64,000 nucleotides of DNA from Lottia gigantea (GCF_000327385.1 NW_008706824.1:724169-788168), one strand, 5' to 3'. Positions 35,352 to 46,843 are shown, numbered from the stretch's first letter. Notes: generated by a model not told the origin, from the letters alone. Program-made: numbers and translations.

Positions 35352-36662
35352 AGTGGGAATTTTTATAAGACAGTGGACGCTAAACACTTCTATCAACTAT
35401 ATTACCAAATATCACGGTTATAAAGTTATAAATTAATATATATATAGAAACTTTTTATAAGACAGTGGACGCTAACCACTTCTCTCAACTATATTACCAA
35501 ATATCACAGTTATAAAGTTATAAATTAATATATATAGAAACTATTTATAAGACAGTGGACACTAACCACTTCTATCAACTATATTACCTAATATCACAGT
35601 TATAAAGTTATAAATTAATATATATAGAAACTATTTATAAGACAGTGGACGCTAACCACTTCTCTCAACTATATTACCTAATATCACAGTTATAAAGTTA
35701 TAAATTAATATATATAGAAACTATTTATAAGACAGTGGACGCTAACCACTTCTCTCAACTATATTACCTAATATCACAGTTATAAAGTTATAAATTAATA
35801 TAGAAACTATTAATAAGACAGTGGACGCTAACCCCTTCTATGAACTATATTACCAAATATCACAGTTATAAAGTTATAAATTAATATATATAGAAACTAT
35901 TAATAAGACAGTGGACGCTAACCCCTTCTATCAACTATATTACCGAATATCACAGTTATAAAGTTATAAATTAATATACATAGAAACTTTTTATAAGACA
36001 GTGGACGCTAACCACTTCTATCAACTACATTACCAAATATCACAGTTATAAAGTTATAAATTAATATATATAGAAACTATTTATAAGACAGTGGACACTA
36101 ACTACTTCTATCAACCATATTACTAAATATCACAGTTATAAAGTTATAAATTAATATATAAAGAAACTATTAGTAAGACAATGGACGCTAACTACTTCTA
36201 TCAACTATATTACTAAATATCACAGTTATAAAGTTATAAAGTAATATATATAGAAACTATTAATAAGACGGTGGACGCTAATCACTTCTATCAACTACAT
36301 TACCAAATATCACAGTTATAAAGTTATAAATTAATATTATATAGAAACTATTAATAAGACGGTGGACACTAACCCCTTCTATCAACTATATTACCAAATA
36401 TCACAGTTATAAAGTTATAAATTAATATTATATAGAAACTATTAATAAGACGGTGGACGCTAATCACTTCTATCAACTATATTACCAAATATCACAGTTA
36501 TAAAGTTATAAATTAATATATATAGAAACTTTTTATAAGACAGTGGACACTAACCCCTTTTATCAACTATATTACCAAATATCACAGTTATAAAGTTATA
36601 AATTAATATTATATAGAAACTATTAATAAGACGGTGGACGCTAATCACTTCTATCAACTACA
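35352..36662. repeat. 90-bp satellite array
   Basis: About 14.5 copies of a 90-bp AT-rich unit with TAAGACAGTGGACGCTAACC and AATATCACAGTTATAAAGTT. The motif CAGTGG occurs at 35371, 35463, 35553, 35643, 35733, 35819 and so on. Copies are similar along the array with no higher-order pattern that I can see. Confidence 0.96.
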
Positions 36663-36829
36663 TCACAGAGCTAAGCCTATTTTTACTTATCGGTAATATG
36701 TAGATGATGTCCTCTGTATGAATAATCATCAATTTTAATGAATATTAAGATTTCATATATCCCGATGAATTCGAAACAGAACCGACGAAGAAAGAGGGTT
36801 GGGGGGGGGGGGGGGGGGGGGGGGCCCCC

Positions 36830-36879
36830 NNNNNNNNNNNNNNNNNNNNNNNNNNNNNNNNNNNNNNNNNNNNNNNNNN
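36830..36879. other. Assembly gap (50 N)
   Basis: Exactly 50 N preceded by a run of 24 G and five C. Like the first gap it coincides with a long homopolymer. Confidence 0.98.
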
Positions 36880-37594
36880 GCACCATGGTTCCCATTTTTA
36901 ATTTGAGAGAGTACTAGTAGTGACGATCCAGAACGGAGGAGAATGCATCTAACGCAATTTGGCATTGAAAGTAAAGTCTTAACGGGTGTTCTGGAAAACA
37001 TTCATGGCTTTTAAAATAAATCACAATCATTACGACAACTTTGTGGATATATACTTGTGGTATATTTATTACTTCAACGTTTCAATGTGGTTTTTGATTC
37101 AAAATTACAGGAATTATACGGTGGCTCACATACGACATGCTCCACTTTTTATTTAAATGATTATCACCAGGGGAAAAGTAGAATAGTCACCTAATTTTAA
37201 CATAGGTGAAAATAATTATCACCTAGCTGAAAATTAATGTTTTCAAAATTAAAAGTGAAATATGTCATATGTGAGCCACCATACTATTTAGAGTTTAATA
37301 TGACGTAAAACTCAAGATTTATTTCTCGAGACGTAATGCTTTTTGTCTCGTAATATCCTTTAGAATATTCATCTCGGTGTATTCAGCATTATCCACCTCA
37401 GTCTGTTTCAATCAGTTGTATAGCTGATATTTTTAAAGAAATGTGATCGTCTAAATCAAATAACATGCTAAACTGTTGTTCAAATATTTAGACAATTGCA
37501 ATATTTAAATCAATGATTTAAAACGCGCACAGTTAAAGTGACATTCGCCATTGTTGTTCGTAAAGATTACAAGTTAACGCCCACTTCTAGCAGA
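36880..37594. other. Non-coding stretch before the composite element
   Basis: No gene is seen. A fragment of the 62-bp family (ACAAGTTAACGCCCACTTCT) lies at 37569-37588, immediately before the composite element. Confidence 0.5.
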
Positions 37595-38474
37595 ACCACG
37601 CCCCTTTCTCAAAACATAGATTAGAATCACTTTATCCAAATAGCTCCGCATCAGGCATAAACATTTAACGAAACAAATCAACCCTTTTCAAACTCATTAT
37701 CGTGTTTGTGTTTAAAACTCCATTATCGTGTTTGTGTTTGAGAACTCCTTATCGTGTTTGTGTTTGAGAACTCCTTATCGTGTTTGTGTTTGAAAACCCA
37801 TTATCATGTTTGTGTTTGAGAACCCATTATCGTGTTTGTGTTTGAAAACTCATTATCATGTTTGTGTTTGAGAACCCATTATCGTGTTTGTGTTTGTGTT
37901 TGAGAACTCATTATCGTGTTTGTGAGCAGCATATTTTCATAATAAAACGTAAAACTGTTAACGTGCCATCTCCACAATGTGCAACTATTTCAAACTACGT
38001 CTAATACCCTGACTGCAATAGCCACCTTTCTTGTATCACAGATATTTGTAAATACAGCGACTTGATTGGAATGTACACTACCTAATACAGCCAATTATTT
38101 CCACTATTTGGCTGCACGTATAATCGATAATGAAATGAAATGTATTAAGGTGCACCAGTACCGCAACCGGCTATTTAGCAGCTCGCTACGATAAAACATC
38201 TCAATGAAATGCACTGAGATCCAAAGATCCAGCACAGTAGTGCTTTGATGCACGTGTAATGGAGGAGTATGGTTGGCTGTATTTGATGGCGTACAATCCA
38301 ATCAAATCGTTATACATGTATATACAAACTTCTTTAATATAAGAAAGATGGCTATTGCAGTCAAGGTATATGGCACAGTGCTTAATAGATTGACATTCTG
38401 ATTGTAATCTCAAAGTTAATCGAGATCACACTATTTCCTCTTTACTGATCTGTTAGCTTTGGAATTACAGAGGT
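37595..38474 (+). mobile_element. Composite fold-back element, copy 1
   Basis: It is homologous to 49881-51117. In order it has a unique leader (ACCACGCCCCTTTCTC), a 26-bp array (37700-37925) and an imperfect hairpin. The left arm (about 38005-38120) contains TGACTGCAATAGCCACCTTT and pairs with the reverse complement at about 38250-38366. A tail follows, ending in GGAATTACAGAGGT. There is no coding capacity. In this copy a 62-bp array follows directly. The structure recalls non-autonomous elements with internal minisatellites, such as Helitron-derived or bivalve pearl-type elements, but the family is not established. Confidence 0.8.
37700..37925 (+). repeat. 26-bp array, about nine copies
   Basis: Unit TTATCGTGTTTGTGTTTGAG plus AACTCC or AACTCA. 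It lies inside the composite element; the second copy of the element has about twice as many units. Confidence 0.95.
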
Positions 38475-38489
38475 GTTTGAAATCTTATG

Positions 38490-39035
38490 ATGAGGTAGTT
38501 GTTGATAGATGACAAGTTAACGTTCGCTTCCAGCAGATGCTGATATCTCAAACTAGGTAGTTGTTGGTAGATGACAAGTTAACGTTCGCTTCCAGCGGAT
38601 GCTGATATCACAAACTAGGTAGTTGTTGGTAGATGACAAGTTAACGTTCGCTTCCAGCGGGTGCTGATATCACAAACTAGATAGTTGTTGGTAGATGACA
38701 AGTTAACGTTCGCCTCCAGCTAACTGATATCACAGACTAGGTAGTTGTTGGTAGATGACAAGTTAACGCCTGCTTCCAGCTAACTGATATCACAGACTAG
38801 GTAGTTGTTGGTAGATGACAAGTTAACGTTCGCTTCCAGCAGATGCTGATATCACAAACTAGGTAGTTGTTGGTTGATGACAAGTTCACGCCTACTGCCA
38901 GCAGTTAACTGATATCACAGACTAGGTAGTTGTTGGTAGATGACAAGTTAACGTCCACTGCCAGCAGTTAACTGATATCACAGACTATAGGTAGTTGTTG
39001 GTAGTTGACAAGTTAACGTCCGCTAGCAGTTTTAA
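38490..39035 (+). repeat. 62-bp minisatellite, forward array
   Basis: About nine copies with GGTAGATGACAAGTTAACGT and CTTCCAGC followed by TGATATCACAAACTAGGTAG. The family also occurs at 30085, 34115, 37565, 39660 and, inverted, at 46215-46600. Confidence 0.95.
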
Positions 39036-40903
39036 GATCTGGATCAATTGGATGATTCGTTCCTGGTGGTGTTGGTTTGGTAGGTGAGAATTATACCTGT
39101 CAAATATGAAGATGACCAGAGGTCCGTGACTACAGGAGGGCAAAATGGGAAGGGAGGGGGGCATGTCTTCCCGAAAAAATTCTGACAACCGGTGAATTTA
39201 CACACCATACACCATTGCCCCTCCGAACAATCAAGTCTGGCTACGGGCCTGGATGACTTCAAACATACATTCGTGGTTTTTAAGAGCACGACGACTTTTC
39301 AGTGCTATCTATTGTTCTAGCGCCAAGCAACGACTGATTAAATCGTTAGAATAGATCTTTATATTGATAACATTATCTGGTTGTTATGGAAACTTTATAC
39401 ATGGACAAGACGAGTATTTTTTGATCTTGCCGACTATCATGAATTATTGCCTGGTTTAAAATCTATTGTGTGTATTGTTCTATATAGGTACTTTCCGTTT
39501 TGTATTCGTGGCTCTGGATTCCTATTCTATTAAAGTGACTGTAGAACAAAAAAAATAATCAGGAATTACACAGAGTCTACTTTACTCGTTATATACTGGA
39601 AAACGTTACAAAAATGTGAAATAATTTTGTCTCTGGAATTAATATTTGACATCGCATTAAAATATGACAAGTTAACGACTGCTTCCAGCAAACTGTATCA
39701 CAGGTATACGATTTTATGTAGTAACATACCGGTAATGTAAGTTTTGTTACCACAGGACAAGCACGGGCATGATGGCTTAACCTCAAATGAGAGAGTATCG
39801 ATAAATATTATTCGGGGAACTTGCCCAGCTATGTAGCTTTGTTGAATAACAAATGGTATAATCTGAAAGTCTACTTGTATATTCATTCCAAAGGGTGCAT
39901 TGTTTGTAATGTTTTAATCCAATAGTTTTCGCGAATTAATCGGACTGTCTTAGTATCTATACCAGGTTGTTCATATATCATTAGGAATAATTTTCAGGTC
40001 TGTTAACTGATGATCGAATTGGTTAAAGGGTTATACATAATTTAATTCAATAGAAAAGTTCATACTAGTTTATGCCCGCAATTGCTCTACCAATTCCGTA
40101 GTTAGATTTGAATTAAGTAAGCTACCATATAAGGTTTGTAGACAAGTAAATACACGTATACTAAAATATCATTTGTTAAAAATCTCTTGTAAAAGGTGCC
40201 AGTTATAAACCATGGTTAGATTATCTCATAGAAACATTAAGTTTTAATAGTGTATGTTTGGAATAACCAAGGCGTTGATAATGAAAACTGTTTTATATCT
40301 CAGAGGTTGAAAGATAACTATATACAACAAAATATTAGCAACATTTATACATACCTCATGCCCCCATCCCCCAGAAAAGAGGCTGGCCCGGGTCACCCAC
40401 CCCTCTGCTCGGCCCCTTACCTGATGCTTTCTAGAAACACCACTGATACGTGCATGTTAAAAGAATTAACAGAGTATGTACACAATGTCATTTTGGAGAA
40501 ACTCAAGATGAACTACATCATATTTTTACTGTGACTTCCAATAAATATTCAAAAAATAAAATAAAATGAATGGAGTTTTACGTCCTACTTTTCTGAACCA
40601 ATAAAAATAAATTTGTAAGCTGTTATTACTGGACAAAACAACCATGTACAAACTAGTTAAACTTTCAACAAACGATATGGAAATATTGACGAAATTAGAA
40701 AATTCCTTTCTCAAAGTGAGAAACTACTCTAATTTGTAATGAAATGTTTCGTCGATCTCCCGCCATCTTGAATTATATTATATATTTTGTTTCATATTAA
40801 AATGCGTATGGTAATAGACTTTGTACTAGATCGATCTATTATTTATTTTAGTAACAACAATTAAACTATATTAGAAGGAACAGATCTAAAGATATTTAAA
40901 TCA
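39036..40903. other. Mostly non-coding stretch
   Basis: A single 62-bp family fragment lies at 39665-39705 (GACAAGTTAACGACTGCTTC). A SINE tail fragment lies at 40557-40600. No gene is supported. Confidence 0.5.
40557..40600 (-). mobile_element. SINE tail fragment
   Basis: AAAATGAATGGAGTTTTACG and CGTCCTACTTTTCTG match the 3' end of the SINE at 12311-12544 in reverse complement. Only about 40 bases remain. Confidence 0.65.
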
Positions 40904-40973
40904 ATGGTGTCTGAAAAGCAGTTGACAGTAAAAAACTTGAGATTTTGGAAAAGACTTCGTTTATGTACTGGTG
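40904..40973 (+). CDS. Candidate first coding exon of the 47.6 kb gene
   Basis: ATG followed by 23 codons and one extra base, then a strong donor GTAAGT. The peptide MVSEKQLTVKNLRFWKRLRL would form a short basic cytosolic tail, and phase 1 fits the two-base lead of the exon at 47596. The intron would be 6.6 kb and cross several repeats. A competing first exon is 42738-42753 (ATGAGTGCTTTTAAAG before GTAAG; position approximate), which also fits in phase. Confidence 0.4.
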
Positions 40974-41189
40974 GTAAGTAACGTCTTAAAAGCTAGATGT
41001 TTCGTTGAGTGTTTTTGGTGATGTTTGAATTATTTCCAATGATTTTGGAATGCGCTACTATATTAGAGAGGCAGTTTCGGAATTTGGGGGGTTGATTTTG
41101 GTCTTGTTTATCTGTAAATAGTCTTCAGAAGTACTAGAAAATTACACAATTCCTTCAAAAATACCTCAATCTAGGAATTGCACTTTCTA

Positions 41190-41420
41190 TTTTTTATATG
41201 TCTTTTCATATCACAGAGTCGTCTTTTTTTACTTTCAAGCTCGGGTAATTTTGGACAAACATGCTCAAATTTCAGCGGCGAGCTAAATATTAGCTAAAAG
41301 AATTCTTGTTTCTGAGACTAAAGTTATATTGGTCGATAGGATGGCGAATCCGTCCCTTTACGGTCACTAAAAATGCGACCAATCACAGGCTCTGTAAATA
41401 AAAGCTTTATGTGAGAAATC
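41190..41420 (-). repeat. Dispersed repeat, inverted partner of 42810
   Basis: The reverse complement aligns with 42810-43020 through words such as TTTAGTCTCAGAA, AAATTGAGC-like and GACGACTC. The two diverged copies face each other across 1.4 kb. The element type is unknown. Confidence 0.6.
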
Positions 41421-41627
41421 TATGGTTTTACAATGTTTATCCACCCTATACATGTATTTACATAGGTTATTACAGTAAAGTTCGTGTCTTGTCTAGGATT
41501 CCCAGTCTTCTATTAATGATCCAGTGTTCTAATGCATCATCCCAGGGGTATCATAAATAATTGTGCTATTATTTCAAATCCTCCCTCGATGCGTTTTCAA
41601 ATACACTCTCGTTAGTTCATGGTTGAG

Positions 41628-42128
41628 TTGCATGGCCCTACCTCGGATGAGTTGCCCGGCCCTACCTCGGACGTGATCACCTTCGTTATATCATCGATGA
41701 GTTGCCCGACTCTACCTCGGACGTGAACATCTTCGTTAGGTCATGGATGAGTTGCCCGGCTCTATCTCGGACGTGATCATCTTCGTTAGGTCATGGGTGA
41801 GTTGCCCGGCTCTATCTCGGACGTGATCACCTTCGTTATATCATCGATGAGTTGCCCGACTCTACCTCGGACGTGATCATCTTCGTTAGATCATGGATGA
41901 GTTGCCCGGCCCTACCTCGGACGTGATCACCTTCGTTATATCATCGATGAGTTGCCGACTCTACCTCGGACGTGATCATCTTCGTTAGGTCATGGAGGAG
42001 TTGCCCGGCCCTACCTCGGACGTGATCATCTTCGTTATATCATGGATGAGTTGCCTGACCCTACCTCGGATGTGATCGCATTCGTTATATCATCGATGAG
42101 TTGCCAGACACTACCTCGGACGTGATAT
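41628..42128. repeat. 50-bp minisatellite
   Basis: Ten copies of a 50-bp unit containing GATGAGTTGCCCGGCCCTAC and CTCGGACGTGATCATCTTCG. Alternating units end in GTTATATCATCGAT or GTTAGGTCATGGAT, which hints at a 100-bp dimer. Confidence 0.95.
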
Positions 42129-44247
42129 GTGATGAGCTATCGTCACGGTTACATCACTTTTTATGGGGGTCGCTCGGATCCAATTTTGGATCTAGTTTTT
42201 TTTTTAAATTTCACAACGACAAAGGCCAAATTGTTATGTCATTTATACAAAGCTGAACCATTAATGTCTAATGAGTCCATCAAGACATTACCAAATATTC
42301 TACAATGTACTTTGCCCAATGTCACCCCCCCCCCCCCCCCTCACACGACACTACAATACAGTCGAGGGATAGGATTTTTCCTTCTTCGTGGAACTCCGGA
42401 AGTTTAGCTTCGGATTAAAATCTATACCAAGTAAGTCCTAGGATAAAAAATATTGATCTTAACTTTATCTACAGAAAAAACAATGTATTAAGATTTTGTA
42501 TTGAATGCTCCGAACGAGCGTCCTTATATCAGTAAATTTATTCACTTTTATTTAAGCCAACAGCTGACTCAGTCATTCTAAACGATATTTAATGGTCATA
42601 ATGTTTTGTCCGTGTTAAACTCTAGCAAATGAGGTGGACATTACTAACAAATAGCTTTCCAGCTGTCATCAGCGAGAATTCAATACCATGTTATTGCCAT
42701 CTGTAACTGGACTAATTGTAAGGAAGGGGTACGAAATGAGTGCTTTTAAAGGTAAGATTGGTTGCAAATGGTGATATATTTTATATAGTTTTATGTAATT
42801 TTGATTTAAAGGAACATGTTCAACCAATCATACCTTAGTCTCAGAATCGGAATCGTTTTTAGCTAAGCCAATCAGTAATAGTGTTCAAGGCTCACCGTCG
42901 AAAATTGAGCCTTCAAATTCATGTGTGTCCAGAATTATCCGCGCTTGGAAGTTAAAATGACGACTCGTCTTTTCTCGATACTCTGACATATATCGGTATA
43001 GAAAAGACATATACAGAAACAACAAGTAGTTGCCTAGCAAGATACGCCCACTTACCTGATAAATTTTAGTATGCCAGAGGCGGTCTCCAATCGTCGTAAA
43101 ATCGTATCAAAGATCTGATTTTTGCAAGATTTTAAAAATCACACAAAATTTAATAAAATTCTGACATAAACCTTCATTGCGTTCACAAGCCAACAAATTT
43201 TGATGCGTTTCTACTAAGTCAAGTACAATAACTCAAATTCCGTTAATCGAAAATCGTCAAATTCAAACTTGAATTGAAACCATTGTCTCTTCCCACCTTT
43301 ACATATTTTTGTAAACCAAATTTTGTATATCTAAGTTTTATAAAGCACATAATTACTACATATTGACCTTACTAACACCTATTGTTACCCCTCCACTCTC
43401 TTAAACTTTAACTGACCTCACTGGACAATGGCTTAGCTGTCTTTAGGGTGGTCAGTCCAGTGAGTTCATGTTAGTTTATATTCACTACTGCCTACAATGA
43501 GATTCATAGAAGAAATACTATGAATAACTATCTATAGGCAAATACTTCGTGCTAAATTTGATAAAATATAATAATTATAATTGTTCACTGAACCCTACAT
43601 TTCGAGAAGCATTCTATTGCTTGGTTCAATAGAAAACAAATTGTATTACTAAGCAAGAAAAAGATTTTATGTTCGAAGTCAAAGCATCATATAGGCCTCA
43701 GTTTTCACGCCCAAAAAAATTTCAACCCGCTACGCTTGACGATCAGGATTTTTTACCAACAAAATAAACACAATAGAAGCTATGGCCATGGACATTATTA
43801 ATCACTCTTTATATTTATTGCCTCGAAACCGGTTTCTAATAATTAGGTTTAGAAGCATATAGCGTGACGTGCACTGGATGATATATGTCCACCTTTTCAC
43901 CCGTATTCGACTCACAAGGGACTATATTAATGGACACGTGTGGTATGTTCACTATTTTTATTCTATTTTTTATAATTATAATGATCAGGTCTTTTGTTCT
44001 ATGACTTTAATTATAAAATAACTAATTACTGATGGACCATTCAGGATTCTTATGGCAATCAGTTTTTATATAAATTGAAATATCACCCTGATGAAAGTTC
44101 TGGAAGTCTAAGATGGTTATCAATGAAATCAATGAATGAAATAATGAATCTCGGCAATAGAATATTCACAGAGAGGATTTTTCAATTTGTAATGTGTGCC
44201 ATTTAAATTTCAAATGTTAATTAATCAAACTTCATATTTTTCTTGGA
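42129..44247. other. Non-coding stretch
   Basis: Contains a poly-C run near 42326, the second copy of the dispersed repeat (42810-43020) and otherwise AT-rich sequence. No coding exon is supported apart from the small candidate near 42745 discussed with the 47.6 kb gene. Confidence 0.45.
42810..43020 (+). repeat. Dispersed repeat, partner of 41190
   Basis: CTTAGTCTCAGAATCGGAAT and GGAAGTTAAAATGACGACTC match the reverse complement of 41190-41420 with many differences. Confidence 0.6.
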
Positions 44248-44370
44248 CAGTGGCGGAGTCAAAGGGCCATCCCCGCCCCCTCGCAGCCCCGAAAGCAAGG
44301 TTTTCGGACAAAAATCTCATAACTGGGTAACTCAGATATCTCGCCCCCTCTCAGAGGTAAACCTGGTTCT
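44248..44370 (-). mobile_element. hAT-like MITE copy, inverted relative to 12920
   Basis: It starts CAGTGGCGGAGTCA and ends inside AGGTAAACCTGGTTCT. The interior AAAATCTCATAACTGGGTAA is the reverse complement of the 12920 copy. The second terminus is degraded. Confidence 0.65.
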
Positions 44371-44570
44371 TGGACCGGAAAATATTCTTTTACCAACGTC
44401 TTTCTAGTGTTAGATTTTGAATGTAAGTTGATAAGGTCAGCTCTGTTTGACAGCGAACAGTAGACCCTTATTGGTCACATATCTTCAAAAGGGTGTATTA
44501 TACGACTCGATCTTTGTTTGTTGAAGTTTTGCTCTCAACATTACGCATTTTCGCCCTAGTCAGTGATGCA

Positions 44571-44691
44571 GGAAAGAGTCTTGTCGTTCGGATTTGACAA
44601 TTTACCGTTGTACTTCCCCTTTAGACCAATAATTGCACACATCATGACCAGTCAGGTCCAGAAAAGTAGGACGTAAAACTGCTCTTCATTT
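44571..44691 (+). mobile_element. Diverged SINE copy
   Basis: AGTCTTGTCGTTCGGAT and AAGTAGGACGTAAAACT flank a shortened, diverged core of the SINE seen at 12311. The middle is largely replaced or deleted. Confidence 0.65.
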
Positions 44692-44823
44692 GATATCGTT
44701 TGTATTGGTTTTCTGATTTACGAATTAAATAAACAAGTCGGTGACCCGTATCGAGATACCTTCAGGTGAAACCCGACAGTGGTCAAATCGATAGCAAATT
44801 TTTGTAGGTCACTTGCATTTGGC

Positions 44824-45010
44824 CAGTGGCGGCGTACAGGAGGAGAAGCAGCGGGGGCTGAGAAAATTCAAATTAAAAGCCAGAGTGCATCGAATCAATT
44901 CTTTTTCTCAAGAATTCCACAGCGCTTCCACCCGAGAGTTATCCCTCATACGTTAAGTCGGTCATCTCCCTATTTGAACACCCAGTTACTGGATGCTGGC
45001 GCCGCCACTG
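44824..45010. mobile_element. hAT-like MITE with 8-bp target duplication
   Basis: A 187-bp element with perfect 11-bp inverted ends CAGTGGCGGCG / CGCCGCCACTG. The flanks CATTTGGC (44816-44823) and CTTTAGGC (45011-45018) agree at six of eight positions, consistent with the 8-bp duplication made by hAT transposases. It is non-coding. Confidence 0.8.
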
Positions 45011-45187
45011 CTTTAGGCATGTAAACTGAATACATGTAATTATATTATCGCATATCCTAGGTAAAGTAGGTATAACATGTTTAGATGCTTATCTGTGTTA
45101 AATCGATTGTTGACCCTATTGACCCGCGGATATGCCGGACAGGCCATCATTTGTCGATGTGACATTTGTGGATTTGTAAAATTATAG

Positions 45188-45331
45188 CTGGACACAATTA
45201 TACGGATAACAATTACTTTAATAAATAACTTACGATGTTTCGACGATGATACTTTCGTCTTTATCAAGCAATGATGATAAACGTTGCAAGTTATTCATTA
45301 AAGTAATTGTTATCCATATAATTGTGTCCAG
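45188..45331 (-). mobile_element. Hairpin element with hammerhead-like core, copy A
   Basis: Long arms (about 45 bp each; CTGGACACAATTATACGGAT at the left, its complement at the right) enclose a core of about 55 bases. On the minus strand the core reads CTTGATAAAGACG, a ten-base loop, then CGTCGAAACATCG. GACG/CGTC would form a short stem between a CUGAUGA-like and a GAAAC element, the layout of a type-I-like hammerhead, though CTTGATAAA departs from the strict consensus. A related element is at 46844-46978. Confidence 0.65.
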
Positions 45332-46214
45332 TTATTCATACCCCAGTTACTAAATGCGAACCCCATTCCCTTTTATGTCACACCTTGCTCTATAGGACGT
45401 AGGGGTAGAGATATTTTGGCTCATTATAGTTAATGATATTAATAACTGAATCAAAAACGTGTTTAAGCGTGTTTAATTATGACCTAATGCTATCCAAACA
45501 ATTTATTTAATAAGTCGCCCTTACGGAAATAGTTAATCTGTTAAGTAGCCCTAACGGGAAAAAAGGAACTCAAATGGGAATTACAACTAAAGCCTTTTTA
45601 TATTTATTTTTATACTTAACTGATTTGTACATCAAATTAGAAAATGAGTGTGTTTTGTTGTACTTAAGGAGGTACGTATTTGATCGTACAATTTTCATTC
45701 ATAACTATTCTGCTTATATTTAAACGGGTCTGACCTGTAGTAATATATAACAGACTTAACGGTCTAAATTCAGCTCAATGTTACATCAACATGGAAATTA
45801 TGACTTAGTGCCGTAGGCGCTTACAAGTCAGATGTGACAAGTTGTGTGTAATTCTTCACGGTCGATTGCCGTACTGAAGCCCATGTACACTTGTAATATT
45901 AACTACAACTATTGTTACGTTATTATGTATTAGCAAGACCACAGGCCATAGCAATTTGTAATCCTTGATCCTTATATTGTCACCAAGAACATGCAAAACT
46001 ATGTGACACAATGTTCTTCTATATCAAACCTAGAATAAAACAAGGTTACTTGGTGCAATAAAACTACAAAAATCCAATTATCGACTACATCATCCAGGGC
46101 AGAGTTTCACCGCCATGTCATTCGACCCGACCAGATCTAACACAGAATCAACAACCAAACCAACAACACAGAATCATCCAATTTGAAACAATTCAACTAC
46201 CAACTACTACGACA

Positions 46215-46600
46215 ACAAACAACTACCTAGTTTGCGATATCAACATCCGCTGGAAGCGAACGTTAACTTGTCATCTACCAACAACTACTTAGTTTGGGAT
46301 ATCAGCATCCGTTGGAAGCGAACGTTAACTTGTCATCTACCAACCACTAACTAGTTTGTGATATCAGCATCCGTTGGAAGCGAACGTTAACTTGTCATCT
46401 ACCAACAACTTTCTAGTTTGTGATATCAACATCCACTGGAAGCGAACGTTAACTTGTCATCTACCAACAACTACCTAGTTTGATATCAACATCCACTGGA
46501 AGCGAACGTTAACTTGTCATCTACCAACAACTACCTAGTTTGGGATATCAGCATCCGTTGGAAGCGAACGTTAATTTGTCAGCTACCAACCAACCATTAT
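46215..46600 (-). repeat. 62-bp minisatellite, inverted array
   Basis: About 6.5 copies of the reverse complement of the 38490 unit (GGAAGCGAACGTTAACTTGT, CATCTACCAACAACTACCTA). Unit identity is high. Confidence 0.94.
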
Positions 46601-46843
46601 CGATTACTGAATATTACTCAAATATTGTGAGGATTAGATTTTGTCTCTATCAATACAAGTTTAACTAGCAATCCGGTGGCCAGTAGGATACAGTAGTTAC
46701 CTAACCCTAAGATAAAATGATTTATACCCCCACTTCATTCGTAACAAATTCAAAAACATAAAATTACATTTAAATACAATGATAGAGACAAAAATAACTT
46801 AGTAATGATCAGGTTGAACCTACAAAAATCAACAAAATAATTA

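Noticed and set aside
36683-37001. Open frames with proline or glycine runs across the N gap
   Set aside because: They are artefacts of translating poly-G/poly-C and N bases.
37595-38474. Calling the composite element a Helitron
   Set aside because: No convincing TC start, CTRR end or A-T insertion site was identified; only the architecture is suggestive.
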